The notes: generated by a model not told the origin, from the sequence alone. Shown: positions 47,200-60,503, counted from the stretch's first letter. The stretch: 64,000 nucleotides of DNA from Hypomyces perniciosus (GCA_008477525.1 SPDT01000005.1:3100001-3164000); one strand, 5' to 3'. Numbers and translations are program-made.

Positions 47200-48049
47200 A
47201 TATATAATACTTAATATTTTACTTTATGCCTTACTAATAATAGGTTAGTATAATGCGTTTTAAAGTATAATTAACTTTTTAATATCTAGCAGTTAAATTA
47301 TTATAAAATAGTATTAAAATCTTAATATAAAGACCTATTAATATATAAACTCTGCCTTAATAGTAAATTAGCTAGTTATTATTAATAACCTAGTTATTAC
47401 TATAAGATATATTAACTACTCTTTAGCTTTAAACTTTCTGTTAAATAAAGTAATCTTTTTATTAAGCTTATAAGATAGCTAAACGCAAAGACTCTTATAG
47501 TTCTAGCAGCAAACCTGCAGTAGTCTACTATATAACCTGCAAACTAGCAGTTATAACTCTAGCCATTATACTCTACAGGTAAACTATCTGCTAAATAGCA
47601 TTTAATCCTTATCCCTTAACTTAAGGCAATATTAAAGCAACGCTCCCGTCTATAGGCAACCTTATATATTTTTAGTTACTATAGTGCACTGCTGCAGATC
47701 CCTTTAATTTATATAGGCTATCGGCTTTTATATTATAAAAACGCTATAAAATCATTAATATATAGCTTTACTGTAATTTTTTAATTTCAGTAAAATTATG
47801 AAAATTAAAGCATTAAGATAAAGTATTAGTAGGGTTAAACTTCCCTGGCCTATATTTAATGCAAAAATTAAATAAAGCTAGTTTATTAAAAGCCTTTACC
47901 TACTAGCATAAAAGCTTTTACTTATCTGCAAAATAATAATAGTTAAGATAGTCTATTATAACCTAAATCTCTATACCTATATAAGCCAGATAGTGTCTCT
48001 ATATTCAGAAAGCCTTTATAATAGTAAGAAATTCAGTATTAAAGGTATA

Positions 48050-48311
48050 TGTTAGAGACCCTCTTTGGGGTAGACGGATTAGGCGAGGGGCTGCGACCTT
48101 AGGGAAGAGTAGAGGAGGTTAAAGAGCAGTTACTTAAAGGAGAGATAGATGCTAATAAGCAGGTAATAAGCTAGAAACTAGTAGTTAGGTGTAGCAGCAG
48201 TAGTTTATTGGTCTCTGAAGTTCTATATCTTCAGGGACTACAGTTACTCTTATATATATATTCCGGCCTATATGATATTATAAGAGCTCCGGAGCTTCCG
48301 GTCTCCTAATA
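48050..48311 (-). repeat. solo gypsy LTR nested in gypsy-1
   Basis: Same 262-bp family as the gypsy LTRs (TGTTAGAGACC ... GTCTCCTAATA), with its own 5-bp duplication GTATA at 48045-48049 and 48312-48316. It is a separate insertion that later lost its internal part by LTR recombination. Confidence 0.85.
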
Positions 48312-49793
48312 GTATAATAATATAATTTAGAACTACTTAGCTTTTTTAATATATACGCTATAGGGTATTAGGTATCTCGCTAATACTAAGCTAATACTGC
48401 CTTAATTGTATAGTTTAATGCGTTTATCTCTATATAAATTAGCGCCTTTAAATTATAATATATTAAAATAAATTTCTCTAAAAACTTTCCTTTAAGCTAT
48501 TAAAAAGCTTTAAAAGCGCTAGGCTTTAACTGTAAAGAACCTTCTCGCTTCTTATAAATAAAATCCATTAAAGGTATTATAATTTTACTGTAATTTTTAA
48601 TAAAGTAATAGTAAAACCCTATAAATCCTAGAAATATAAGGATATTATAAATGCTTTTAAGTACCAGCTACTTAATAATAGCTTAAATATATAACTATTC
48701 TATCTTAATTCTATTAAGTGTAATAATATATTTAAAGAAAGGTATTAAAGTAATATAAAAGATATATTTATTAATATTAATATATAGCTTTGCATTTTAT
48801 AACTTTTTAAAAACCTAGTAAATATACTATATATACTTTTTAAGGGTACGGCTATAGATTAGTATATTATTAAGATATATAATGCAAATAAGATTAACTA
48901 GATCTTATAGTGTATTATTAATATATTGCTGAAAAGTTGCAGGGGAATTTATAAGGCCAAATAGTATAACGTTACACTTAAAGTGTTTATATTGGCAGCG
49001 AAATACTATCTTCCACCTATCTTCTTTATAGATAGGTATCCAGTAATATATATCCTTTAAATCAAGCTTAGTAAAAATCTTAGTATATAAGAGTCTATTA
49101 AGAATCTTAGAAATTAATAGTAAAGGAGTATGGTTTTTGCAAGTTATTTTATTTAGAGTATGGAAATCGATATATATTTATAGTTTACTGCCTTTTTTTA
49201 ATATAAAGATTACAGGGGCACCTACAGGACTAATAGACCGCTAAATCCATGCATTTTATAATGCTTTTTCTAAATACTCGCGGAAAGCTTCCAGCTCTTT
49301 AGGTGCTAGGTTATAGATAAAACTCTATAGAGGCATTTTCCTATCTTTTAACTTAATAGTATACTATCGACTTGCTAGTGCATTGGCAGCTTCTTTTATA
49401 GAAAAGATATTAGTGAGATTATAATATATAGGAAGCAATTTTAAATATAAAGCCAATTTATAGTTTTTTAAGGAAGTAGCTTTATTTAAGTTAAGAAATA
49501 GTAGGTCTTTTAAAGCTTTTAACCTAACTTCCAGCTTTTTTTCAATTATTAATATAAAAGCTACTTAGGCTTCTTTAATAGCTTATTATAGCTGCTTTTT
49601 AAAGGCTATTAAAGTAATAGAATCCCTAGTTAAAGGATAATTCTATTAATTATACTTTTATAAAAAGGTAGGATTAGCTTCCCGAAATTAAAGTCTTTTT
49701 AAAATAAAGTCTTTTAGGCTATTAATAATAATGCAATAAAATAGCCACTTCTTCTCTACTCCTTAGTTATTAACTATCTTTACAAGTATATTT

Positions 49794-50373
49794 TGTTAAA
49801 AAGGAGGGCTAAAAAGCAAGGATTTCTGTGTAATTGGGTAACCTTCCTATTCTGGCTAGACCCGGAATTAGGCCCGACGCTAGGACCGAGTTCCGGAGGA
49901 ACTTCGGTGTAAGTCAGGAAATTTCTGTTATCCTTAATGATAACAATTGAGCTAGGATCGGCTACCCCGCCTACCCTAGACTCAATACAATGGGCATAAC
50001 GGCCATTGTGAAAAATCTGACCAAAATGGTTTCCTGTTTGTATGGCCGTGAGTCGATTTGACCGATTTTATATACAAATGAATTTTGCGGAAAATAGGAA
50101 TGCGGCCACAAACCCAATTCTGCCACCGCACACCTATTATTAGGTCGGAGGACTAGTGTAGAAGACAAAGCTATTGTTTATACAATCACTTCTACACCAG
50201 CCGCACATCACTAGATATTCTATAGCTTTCTAGCTATTAGTTCAGTTACAATTCAATTGTTTATCCATTGTTAACCCAACTAGACTCTCAGTCGTTTCCT
50301 TATTGCTGCGTTGTATGCAGCTTCCTAGAAGCCATACATAAATGAGGTTCAGTATAACCTTGTTATTTTAACA
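49794..50373 (+). repeat. solo LTR of the second copia family
   Basis: 580 bp, TGTTAAAAAGG ... TTTTAACA, nearly identical to the LTR at 60836-61416. It is flanked by TATTT on both sides (49789-49793 and 50374-50378). It interrupts gypsy-1 upstream of its RT. Confidence 0.88.
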
Positions 50374-51812
50374 TATTTATATAGCTATAAGTTATAGTAG
50401 AAATACCTAGGAAAATAACAGTAAGCTTAAGAGCCAGTAATAGACTTCCTAATTAATCCTTTTATTATAAAGAGATAATATAAATATCGCTGCTAGGATT
50501 AAATAGGGTATTTATATATTGCTAGTAGCTATCTAGCTATATCTTCTCTAGTTATCTTATAAGTAAATCTATATAGCAATTATATTCCTAGGCTTAATAA
50601 ACTATAGGTTTAGTATTTCCGCTAATAAAATATAGCTAAACAGGGTTATTATACTTTTTAATAAAGTAATGCTTACTATTACACTTTATGCAATTAAGAG
50701 CTTAGCAGGAGGTTTTATAGTAAGGACTATTATATTTCCAATAAATTACTAAGTTAAGGAGGTTTCTTTATTCTTTTAAACCTTTAAATATTTTAGTTAT
50801 TGTATTCTTTAAAGCATTAGCGGCGTAATCCTAGTATAATCCCCGCTAACTAGTAAATCCAGTCTTTCTGCATTTTCTTTAAAATCGAGATTCCTATTAA
50901 AAGCTATTTATATTACCAGTATAGCCATATATAAAAGTCTCAGCAATTATACCAGTATAAATTAACTTTTACTAGGTTATAGGGATTTTATAGTAAAGTA
51001 TCTGCTTATTTATTATAGGGGAAAAGTATTGTAAGAATATATAAATCTTAAACTATAAAGGGGTTATTTTAAAGAACTTACTTTTAATAATCTCGAATTA
51101 AAAAAGAAATAATTAAAAATTCTATCCAGCAGTTTAATATAAGCGAAAAATCTATAAAGTCGCTTTATAATACCTAGTTAGGCTATCGCGATTATTATCT
51201 TTAAGCTATTAATAAAATTCATCCTAAATAATTAATCTAGTAAATCCGCCTTTCTCTTTAAAATAGCTAACCTATCGCTATTAAATATCTCCTTTTAAGC
51301 AGGAAGCAGTATAAGTAATCTTATAAGCTGCTTAAGAAAAGGTATTAAAGGATAATTTAAACTGCCTTTTAATAATAGTAAAAAAAGTCTATAATTCTAC
51401 CTAAAACTTTCCTTTATAATAAAAAACTTAAATTTACACTTTACCCTAATTACTTTTATAAAGTTATTTTAAACTAGCAGTATATAATAAACTAGTTATA
51501 GGCAATAAACCTTTAATCTTTAAAAGTTTAAAAGAAAGGTTTGCTCTTTAAAGAAAAGTATTTAAATATTTCCTCTTTAAATATATTCACTACTTTTCTT
51601 TTACTTATTAAATATAAGTATTAAATTCTTTTTCTATAAATAAAATACTATTTAAAAGGCTTAATTAATAATTTAAAAGAGTAACTTTATTTAAAGGTTT
51701 TTATATTTAAAATACAGCCTCTTTATTAAAAGTAAACTAGTTATTCGCTATTAAAGGCATCTTTAACTTTAATAGTCTTCCTACTTTTACTAAAAATAAA
51801 GAAAAACTAATA

Positions 51813-52074
51813 TATTAAAGACCCTCTTTAAGGCAAATAAATTAAGCGAGGGGCTGCGACCTTAAGGAAAAGTAAAGGAGGTTAAAAAGCAGTTATTTAA
51901 AAGAGAGATAGATGCTAATAAGCAGGTAATAAGCCAGAAACTAATAGTTAAGTGTAGCAGCAGTAGTTTACTGGTCTCTGAAGTTCTATATCTTCAGGGA
52001 CTACAGTTACTCTTATATATACATTCCGGCCTATATGATATTACGAGAGCTCCGGAGCTTCCGGTCTCCTAACA
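51813..52074 (-). repeat. 5' LTR of gypsy-1 (more mutated)
   Basis: The first bases are mutated (TATTAAAGACC) and the end is GTCTCCTAACA, followed by ATATC. It carries many more C-to-T/G-to-A changes than the 3' LTR. Confidence 0.85.
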
Positions 52075-53328
52075 ATATCTCTTTTACTATATATTAAAAC
52101 TATATAAACTCTTTTTATAATAAGGTTAAGGCTTTGCCTAGCAGGCCTTTAACTATTAATATATTGTTAAGAAAGATATATATTTCATTAATTCTAGGGT
52201 TATTCTTTGCAAGTCTGGCTACTATTCTAATTGCCTTAGCAGCTTTTACAGCTTCTGCATTATAGACCTCTATATTAGTAAGTGGCCTGCAGTCTTTATA
52301 GACTTTGGCTCTGTAGTATACTGCTGCTCTTTATCTAGTTTTCCTGCTAAGTTAAAAGCCGTTTGAGTAGGCCACTGCTGTTAAAGCTGGCAATAAGTCT
52401 ATTAGTTTAAGGTGCTTCTGCGTGGCCACCTCTTTCCTAAGTGTTTTAAAGCTTAGGCCAGCTTTAATGAAACAGGGTTTATAGGCGAAGAGAGTAGGTT
52501 AAATAAACTTGCTGATAAGTCTAGCTGTCCTTTATAGGCGTATTGCAGGGAGCTGGATATTTAGTTTATTAATCTTATTGGCTAGTAGATGGGAATAGTC
52601 TAGACCTGTAAGTTAGGCGGCGTTTCTTAGTCTTGCTTAAGCGAGAACTATAAATGCGGGCAGGATACTAGACTCTTTATAAAGCACTAGGATAAGGGTA
52701 GTCTTTTAGACTGGAAGGATAGCGCGGGCTGCAGTTTTAAAGGCTTTATTTAGTTTTACTGTAAGGTTGTTAATGCCTATACTTATTATCCTGCCAGGGT
52801 TATTCCTGGATTCTCTCTTTAAGCTAGGCTACTATACCTTTATACTATATAGGGCGACTGGTAGTATATAGGCTTTAGCTGCTATAGCTACTGTATTAGG
52901 GGGGGAGCCTTTTTAGGTTTTATTAAGGCTCTTTAGGAAATTGGCTGTCTTTAAAGCCTTGCCTGCCTAGGCCTCTATATGTTTTTTAAACGACAGCTTA
53001 GGGTTAAGAATAATGCCGAGCTATTTTATATATTTTTCAGGGTTAACCTATTTTTTTTCTAGTATTACTAGGTATTAAGGATTAGGTCTGCGTCTTTTAT
53101 AAAAGTAAAGGAGTTTGGCTTTATTGAAAGTAAAGGAGATTGCATTTTCCTAACTTTACTAGACCGCTTAGTTTAATTTATTCTATAGTATTACTAAAGT
53201 ATAGCCTATATAAAGGCCTATAGCCAGAAAGGCGATATTGTCTATATAGCTAAAGCGTTTATTGCTAGCCTATCCTGTTCCTAGGAGTAAGGCGATATAT
53301 AGTATAAATAAAATTAATAAAAAGGGGG
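52075..53328 (-). mobile_element. Tad1-like LINE, middle part (RT end to RNase H)
   Basis: Minus-strand relics read LLILFILYI then SYIDNIAFLAIG near 53220-53320 (the RT block around FADD, degraded), and AKVYKDCRPLTNIEVYN followed by KAAKAIR (RNase H) near 52200-52300. The order and motifs fit the Tad1/I clade. The part is interrupted on the left by gypsy-1 and on the right by gypsy-2. Confidence 0.75.
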
Positions 53329-53591
53329 TGTTAGGAGACTGGAAGCTCCGGAGCTCTTATAATATTATATAGGCCGGAATATATATATAAAAGCAATTAT
53401 AGTCCCTAAAGATATAGAACTTTAAAGACTAGTAAACTACTACTGCTACACTTAACTACTAGTTTCTAGCTTATTACCTATTTATTAAATATCTATTTCT
53501 CCTTTAAATAACTACTCTTTAACCTCCTTTACTTTTCTTTAAAGTTATAGCCCCTTGCCTAATCTATCTGCCTTAAAAAAGGTCTTTAATA
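53329..53591 (+). repeat. 5' LTR of gypsy-2 (heavily mutated)
   Basis: Begins TGTTAGGAGACTGG and ends GTCTTTAATA. Its sites are changed from C/G to T/A throughout when compared with 60242-60503. Confidence 0.85.
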
Positions 53592-56500
53592 TACTAGTTT
53601 TTTACTATTCCTAGTAAAAGTAAAAAGACTATTAAAGTTAAAAATGCCTTTAGCAGTAAATAATTAATTTACTTTTAATAAAGAGGCTATATTTTAAACG
53701 CAAAAACCTTTAAATAAAGTTACTTTTTTAAATTATTAATTAAGCCTTTTAAATAATACTTTACTTATAAAAAAAGAATTTAATACTTATATTTAATAAA
53801 TAAATAAAAAGCAGTAAATATATTTAAAAAGGAAATATTTAAATACTCTGTTTTAAAAGGAAAACCCTTTTTTTAAACTCTTAAAGATTAAAGGTTTATT
53901 ACCTATAACTAGCTTATTATATACTATTAATTTAAAATAACTTTATAAAAGCAATTAAAGTAAAGTATAAATTTAAACTCTTTATTATAAAGGAAAGTCT
54001 TAAGTAGAACTATAGACTTTTTTTACTATAATTAAAAGGCAGTTTAAATTATCTTTTAATACCTTTTTTTAAGCAATTTATAAAATTACTTATACTGCTT
54101 CCTGCTTAAAAAGAGATATTTAATAGCGATAGGTTAATTATTTTTAAAAAAAAAGCAGATTTATTAAATTAATTATTTAAAATAAATTTTATTAATAGTT
54201 TAAAAATAATAATCGCAATAGTTTAATTAAATGCTATAAAGTAACTTTATAGATTTTTCGCCTATATTAAGCTGCTAGATAGAATTTTTAATTATTCCTT
54301 TTTTAATTTAAGATTATTAAAAGCAAGTTCCTTAAAACAACTCCTTTATAGCTTAAGATTTATATATTCTTATAGTGCCTTTCCCCTATAATAAATAAAT
54401 AAATACTTTACTATAAAATCCCTATAACCTAGCAAAAGTTAATTTATATTAGTATAATTACTAAGACTTTTATATATAACTATACTAGTAATATAAATAG
54501 CTTTTAATAGAAATCTTAATTTTAAAGAAAATATAGGAAAACTAGACCTATTAGTTAACAGGGATTATATTAAGATTATACTATTAATATTTTAAAGAAT
54601 ATAATAATTAAAGTATCTAGAGGTTTAAAAGAATAGAGAAACCTCCCTAACTTAGTAATTTATTAGAAATATAATAGTCTTTATTATAAAATCTCCTGCT
54701 AAACTTTTAATTATATAAAGTATAATAGCAAATATTATTTTACTGAAAAGGATAATAACTTTATTTAGCTATACTTTACTAGCAGAAATACTAAACCTAT
54801 AATTTATTAAGCCTAGGAATATAATTACTATATAGATCCACCTATAAAATAACTAAAGAAAATATAGTTAAATAGCCACTAGCAATATATAAATGCCTTA
54901 TTTAATCCTAATAGCAATATTTATATTATCTCTTTATAATAGAAAGGTTAATTAAAAAGTCTATTACCGGCTCCTAAACTTACCGCTATTTTCCTAGGTA
55001 TTTCTATTATAATTTATAGCTATATAGATATATTTATAAAAATAGTTAACGACTAAAGAGTAAAGAAAAAGTGGCTACTTTATTGTATTATTACTAATAG
55101 CCTAAAAGACTTTATTTTAAGAAGACTTTAATTTTAGGAAGCCAATCCTACCCTTTTATAGAAGTATAATTAATAGAATTATCCTTTAACTAGGGATTTT
55201 ATTACTTTAATAGCCTTTAAAAAGCAGCTATAATAAACTATTAAAAAAGCCTAAGTAGCTTTTATATTAATAATTAAAAGAAGCTAAAAGTTAGGTTAAA
55301 AGCTTTAAAAGACTTATTATCTCCCGACTTAAATAAAGCTACTTCCTTAAAAGACTATAAATTAGCCTTATATTTAAAATTACTTCCTATATATTATAAT
55401 CTCACTAGTGTCTTCTCTGTAAAAGAAGCTGCCAATATATTAGTAAATTAATAATATACTATTAAATTAAAAAATAAGAAAATGCCTTTATAGAGTTTTA
55501 TCTATAACCTAGTATTTAAAGAGCTGGACGCTTTTTATAAGTATTTGGAAAAAGTACTATAGAATATATAGATTTGGCGGTCTATTAGTCCTGCAGGTGC
55601 CCCTATAATCTTTATATTAAAGAAAAGCAGTAAACTGCAAATATATATTAATTTCTATACTTTAAATAAAATAACTTACAAAAACCGCGCTCCTTTACTA
55701 TTAATCTTTAAGATTTTTAATAGACTTTTATATATTAAGATTTTCATTAAACTTAATTTAAAGGATATATATTACTAAATACCTATCCGCAAAGAAAATA
55801 AGTAAAAGATAATATTTTACTACTAATATAAATATTTTAAGTATAATATTATACTATTTAGCTTTATAAATTCCTTTATAACTTTTTAGTAATATATTAA
55901 TAATATACTATAAAATTTAGTTAATTTTATTTATATTATATATTTTAATAATATATTAATTTATAGCTGCACTTTTAAAGAGTATATATAGTATATTCGC
56001 TAGGTTTTTAAAAAGTTATAAAATATAAAGCTATATATTAATATTAATAAATATATTTTTGATATTACTTTAATACCTTTCTTTAAATATATTATTACAC
56101 TTAATGGAATTAAGATAAAACAGTTATGCATTTAAGTTATTATTAAATAGCTGGTACTTAAAAGTATATATAATATCTTTATATTTCTAGGATTTATAAA
56201 GTTTTACTATTACTTTATTAAAAATTACAGTAAAATTACAGCACCTTTAACAGATCTTATTTATAAAAAGCAAGAAGGTTCTTTACAGTTAAAGCCTAGC
56301 ACTTTTAAAGCTTTTTAATAATTTAAAGGAAAGTTTTTAAAAAAACCTGTTTTAATATATTATAACCTAAAAGCGCTAATTAATATAGAGATAGATATAT
56401 TAAACTATACGATTAGGGCAGTATTAGCTTAATACTAGCAAGATACTTAATACCTTATAGTATATATATTAAAAAAGCTAAATAGTTTTAAATTATATTA

Positions 56501-58316
56501 TTATACCCTTAATATTAAATTTTTTACTATTATAAAGGCTTTTTAAATATAGAGATATTATTTAGCTTATATAAGTATAGAGATTTAGGTTATAATAGAC
56601 TATTTTAATTACTATTATTTTATAAATAAGTAGAAGCTTTTATATTAGCAGGCAAAGGCTTTTAATAAACTAGCTTTATTTAATTTTTATATTAAATATA
56701 GGCTAGGGATATTTAACCCTGCTAATATTTTATTTTAATATATTAATTTTTATAATCTTATTAAGATTAAAGAATTGCAGTAAAGCTATATATTAATAAT
56801 TTTATAGCGTTTTTATAGCATAAAAGTTAATAGCCTATATAAACTAAAAGGATCTACAGCAGTATATTATAGTGACTAAGAATATATAAGGTTGCCTATA
56901 GACAGGAGCGTTGCTCTAGCATTGCCTTAGGTTAAGGGATAAGGATTAGATACTATTTAGCAGATAGCTTACCTGTAAAGTATAGTGGCTAAAGTTATAA
57001 CTGCTAGTTTGCAGGTTATATAGCAGACTACTGCAGGTTTACCGCTAAAACTATAAAAGTCTTTATATTTAACTATCCTATAAATTTAATAAAGAAATTA
57101 CTTTATTTAGTAAAAGGTTTAAAGCTAAAGAGTATTTAATATATTTTATAATAATAACTAGGTTGTCGGTAATAACCAGTTAATTTATTATTAAAGAAAA
57201 GTCTATATATTAATAGGTCTTTATATTAAAATTATAATATTACTTTATAATAATTTAACTGCTAGATATTAAAGAGTTAATTATACTTTAAAACGCATTA
57301 TACTAACCTATTATTAGTAAGGCATAAAGTGAGATATTAAGCGTTATATATCTATATATTATATTTGCCAGATAATAAAGGCAAGAACCTATTAACCTTA
57401 TAGTAAATTTACTTTATTATTAATATTAAAAAGACCTTTTAAAGAAATTTTTATAGATTTTATTATAGATTTACTGGAAATCTTAAATTATAAAGGCAAA
57501 TACCTATATAATATAATTTTTATTATTGTTAATCGATATATAAAATATACCCTGTATATACCTATAACAGTATATATTATAAATAGTAGAGTTGCTGAAC
57601 TTTTTATAAAATATATTTATTTAATTTTTAGAATACTATAAGGAATTATTTTTGATAGAGATTGATTATTTAAATTTGAATTTTGGCGAAGTTTCTGTCA
57701 CCTACTTGCTTATAAATAGCCACTTAATACCACTTTTCACCTATAGACTAATAGTTAAACTAAATAGCAGAATTAAGCTTTAAAGTATTATTTATATTCT
57801 TTCTGCAGTAAATAATAAAATAATTAGCTGTAAAAATTATCTCTTACTTAATCTATATATAATAATGCTAAATAGTCTATAACTAGCTATTTACTAGCTT
57901 TTTTACTACTTAGCTATAAGCTTAACGCTTTAGGTTATAATAGACTAACCTATTATAGATATTATACTAATACTATTATAAAGGTAAAAGAGCTTTAAAC
58001 TACCTATAAAATAGCTAAATAAATACTATAATAAAGCTAAAAAGAATATAAGAAGTAGTATAATATTTACTAACTTAAAAAGAAATTCACTATAAGCGAT
58101 TAGGTATTACTTTCTATAAAATACCTGAAATTTTAACGATTTAGTAAAAAACTTGCTAAAAAATATATTAATCCCTATTAGATTAAACGCTAAATTGGAA
58201 TAAGTGGATTAATATATTAAATTTATCTCCTATTTTCTATTAAAATTTATAATATTTTTAACGTTATAAATCTTAAACTATATTATAGCTATAAAAGAAA
58301 ACCTTTTAAGTTAATA

Positions 58317-58450
58317 GATTACCCTTTTAGCGCTAAAAAGATATTTAAAGTTAAGAAAATTATTAATTATAAATATAAAGGGATATAACGCTTATATTTA
58401 ATTAAATAGAAAAACTATTTAAAAACTAATAATATTTAATAAAAAAAAGT
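58317..58450 (+). pseudogene. degraded chromodomain of gypsy-2
   Basis: The frame reads DYPFSAKKIFKVKKI, then RLYLIK, a stop in place of Trp, and KNY. This is the shape of the chromodomain core (Y-L-V-K-W-x-G-Y). Chromodomains guide chromovirus integration to heterochromatin. The same sequence lies inverted in gypsy-1 at about 38.93-39.12 kb. Confidence 0.6.
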
Positions 58451-60196
58451 AATTTTACTAATATTAAGTTAATTTAAAAGTATAAGCAGCGATTTACTAG
58501 TAAATAACTAGCTACTACTATTAAATATTATAAAGTTAAAGGGAGTAGGGTACTATATAGTTTTAACTAGTTAATTAAAAATAGAAAATAAACTTATAAT
58601 AATATATATCTTATAGCAAATAAGCGGCAATACTACTATTAAATAATAGCTAATTCTCTTTATCTCTAAACAGTACTTTATCGCAATCTTTTATAGTAAT
58701 AGGATATACTTAAAAAAATATAGGAATTTCAGTATACTGGTATATTATATAGTAATTAGCTAAAAACTGCCTATTATAAATAAAGAAATATATACTGGAA
58801 TAAAAGTATATATAATAGCAGTAATAGTAATAAAAAAGTTTGCCTAATTAAAAGCAATTTAAAGGTTTAAATGCTTTAAGTTTTAGCGGCAATACTATTT
58901 ATTTGCTATAGACTCTTTTTCTTTTTACTCTTTAACTAGGCTTAACTTTTATTGCATTAATATAAGGTTCTTTTTGCATTAGACTTATAATAGTGCTATT
59001 ATAAATTAAGTTTTTATTAACTGCTATTATATAATAAAAAAGCAATATTAAAGCATTTACCTTATTAATAAAAGACTTTTAAGAATATTAAATTAATGCC
59101 TTAGCAGTATTAATAAATTAATAGGCGATTAGATTATATAATTTATTATTTAAAAAATAATAAAAATATTTTTAAAAGCAGCTAATATAATATAAATTAA
59201 TATAAAAAGTTTTACTTTTTAATTATATAAAACTTATATTTATTATTATAATATTAAAAAGGTTTTTTTCCTAACTTTGCATTTTATTTAATTAAAAGGT
59301 TAAAATAATAATAGTATAGCGCAAGCTGTTTATAGCGAGTTAATTGTGGCTAATAGTTATATCTATATAAAAACACCTACTAGGTTAAATTGCTAGCGGC
59401 TTTATAGCATTTTAATAGCAAGGGCATAGCAATTTTAAAGGGAGGGTGTTCTAATAGAGACGCAATTAAGATAGTATTAACTATAAGTAAAGATAGGCTT
59501 GCTATATTAAGGTTCTCGGATACTGCAGGATTACTGTTATTTTCTAAAACTGGGCTATAAATATATTAGATTGGAAGTTATAGTAAAGAGTCAGCTATAG
59601 GAAACTTATAAAGCAGCGATATTTATTATAAAAGGAAGAAGAGAATTTATAGTAGCAGGCTAAACTAAAAAAAGAGAACTGCTATTATATAATAGGTTAG
59701 CTGGTAATAAAAAGTAAAAGGAAGGAATATTTATAGAGAAAAGCGCTTATAGGGAGAGAGAAGGCAAAAGATAAAGAGAGATAAAGAGGAAGAAAAGAAA
59801 GAAAAGAGAAAAGTAAATAAAAGTTAAAGTTATAAAAGAAAAGAAAAATAGGGTAAAAATATATATAGTGCACTTGTATATAGTAATGAATTAAGAGAAG
59901 AAAAATAAAGTAAATTACTTATATATTAGCAGCGAAGGGTTAGTTTATTATATAGGATTTCTCTGCTACCCTTTAAGTCTAATTATATAAAAGTGTGTTT
60001 TTAAACTATAAAGTTAGAAACTTTTTAAGCTATTAAGTATACACTGAAATATTTAAGTCTAGGGCTTAAAGACGTGTCTGTATAGGAAATAATTGCTGCT
60101 TAGTATAGCAATGGGGTATTAAAAGCCGGAAAGGAGCTGGTTAGATATAGGGTCTTTGCCGGCATTAAGGTTAATGCTATAAAAGGGGGGGCAGCC

Positions 60197-60241
60197 TGTC
60201 AGGAGACTGGAAGCTCCAGAGCTCTCATAATATTATATAGG
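60197..60241 (+). repeat. truncated gypsy LTR (first 45 bp)
   Basis: TGTCAGGAGACTGGAAGCTC to TATATAGG, directly after the polypurine tract. It matches the first 45 bp of the LTR and is then replaced by a second, full LTR. Confidence 0.85.
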
Positions 60242-60503
60242 TGTCAGGAGACCGGAAGCTCCGGAGCTCTCGTAATATCACATGGGCCGGAATGCATATA
60301 TAAGAGCAACTGTGGTCCCTGAAGATATAGAACTTCAGAGACCAGTAAACTACTGCTGCTACACCTAACTACTAGTTTCTGGCTTGTTACCTGCTTGTTA
60401 GCATCTATCTCTCCTCCAAGTGACTGCTCTTCAACCTCCTCTACTCTTCCCTAGGGTCGCAGCCCCTCGCCCGATCTGTCTGCCCTAAAGAGGGTCTCTG
60501 ACA
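60242..60503 (+). repeat. unmutated full gypsy LTR
   Basis: 262 bp, TGTCAGGAGACCGG ... GTCTCTGACA, perfect at both ends and GC-rich. It keeps sites such as CTCGCCCGATCTG that are mutated in the other copies, so it serves as the best reference for the family. Confidence 0.88.

Larger units (their letters stand above)
36972..52074 (-). mobile_element. gypsy-1: Ty3/gypsy chromovirus, RIP-degraded, with nested insertions
   Basis: LTRs of 262 bp lie at 36972-37233 (3') and 51813-52074 (5'), and the whole is bounded by an exact 5-bp duplication ATATC (36967-36971 and 52075-52079). Coding is on the minus strand and mirrors gypsy-2: gag about 50.4-51.8 kb, reverse transcriptase about 48.7-49.3 kb, integrase about 39.2-40.07 and 47.2 kb, chromodomain-like end about 38.9-39.1 kb. 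It is full of stops from C-to-T changes. A copia element (40073-47199), a solo gypsy LTR (48050-48311) and a solo copia LTR (49794-50373) sit inside it. Without these the element is about 7.1 kb. Confidence 0.88.
53329..60503 (+). mobile_element. gypsy-2: Ty3/gypsy chromovirus, RIP-degraded
   Basis: The 5' LTR is at 53329-53591 and the 3' LTR copy at 60242-60503. Flanks are GGGGG (53324-53328) and TGGGG (60504-60508), an imperfect duplication. Plus-strand relics in order: gag about 53.7-54.9 kb, RT about 55.56-56.0 kb (SISPAGAPIIFILKK, then LNLKDIYY), RNase H about 56.3-56.6 kb, integrase about 57.4-57.95 kb (FIDFIIDL and IIFDRD carry the two Asp), and a chromodomain-like end at about 58.32-58.45 kb. 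A G-run polypurine tract lies at about 60185-60191. RT before IN plus a C-terminal chromodomain defines a chromovirus. All frames are broken by stops. Confidence 0.88.

Noticed and set aside
49971..50168. 65-codon minus-strand frame
   Set aside because: It lies wholly inside the solo copia LTR and reflects its higher GC content, not a gene.
36972..60503. Recurrent about 262-bp blocks as a regulatory or CRISPR-like array
   Set aside because: They have TG...CA ends, target duplications and retroelement interiors, so they are LTRs.
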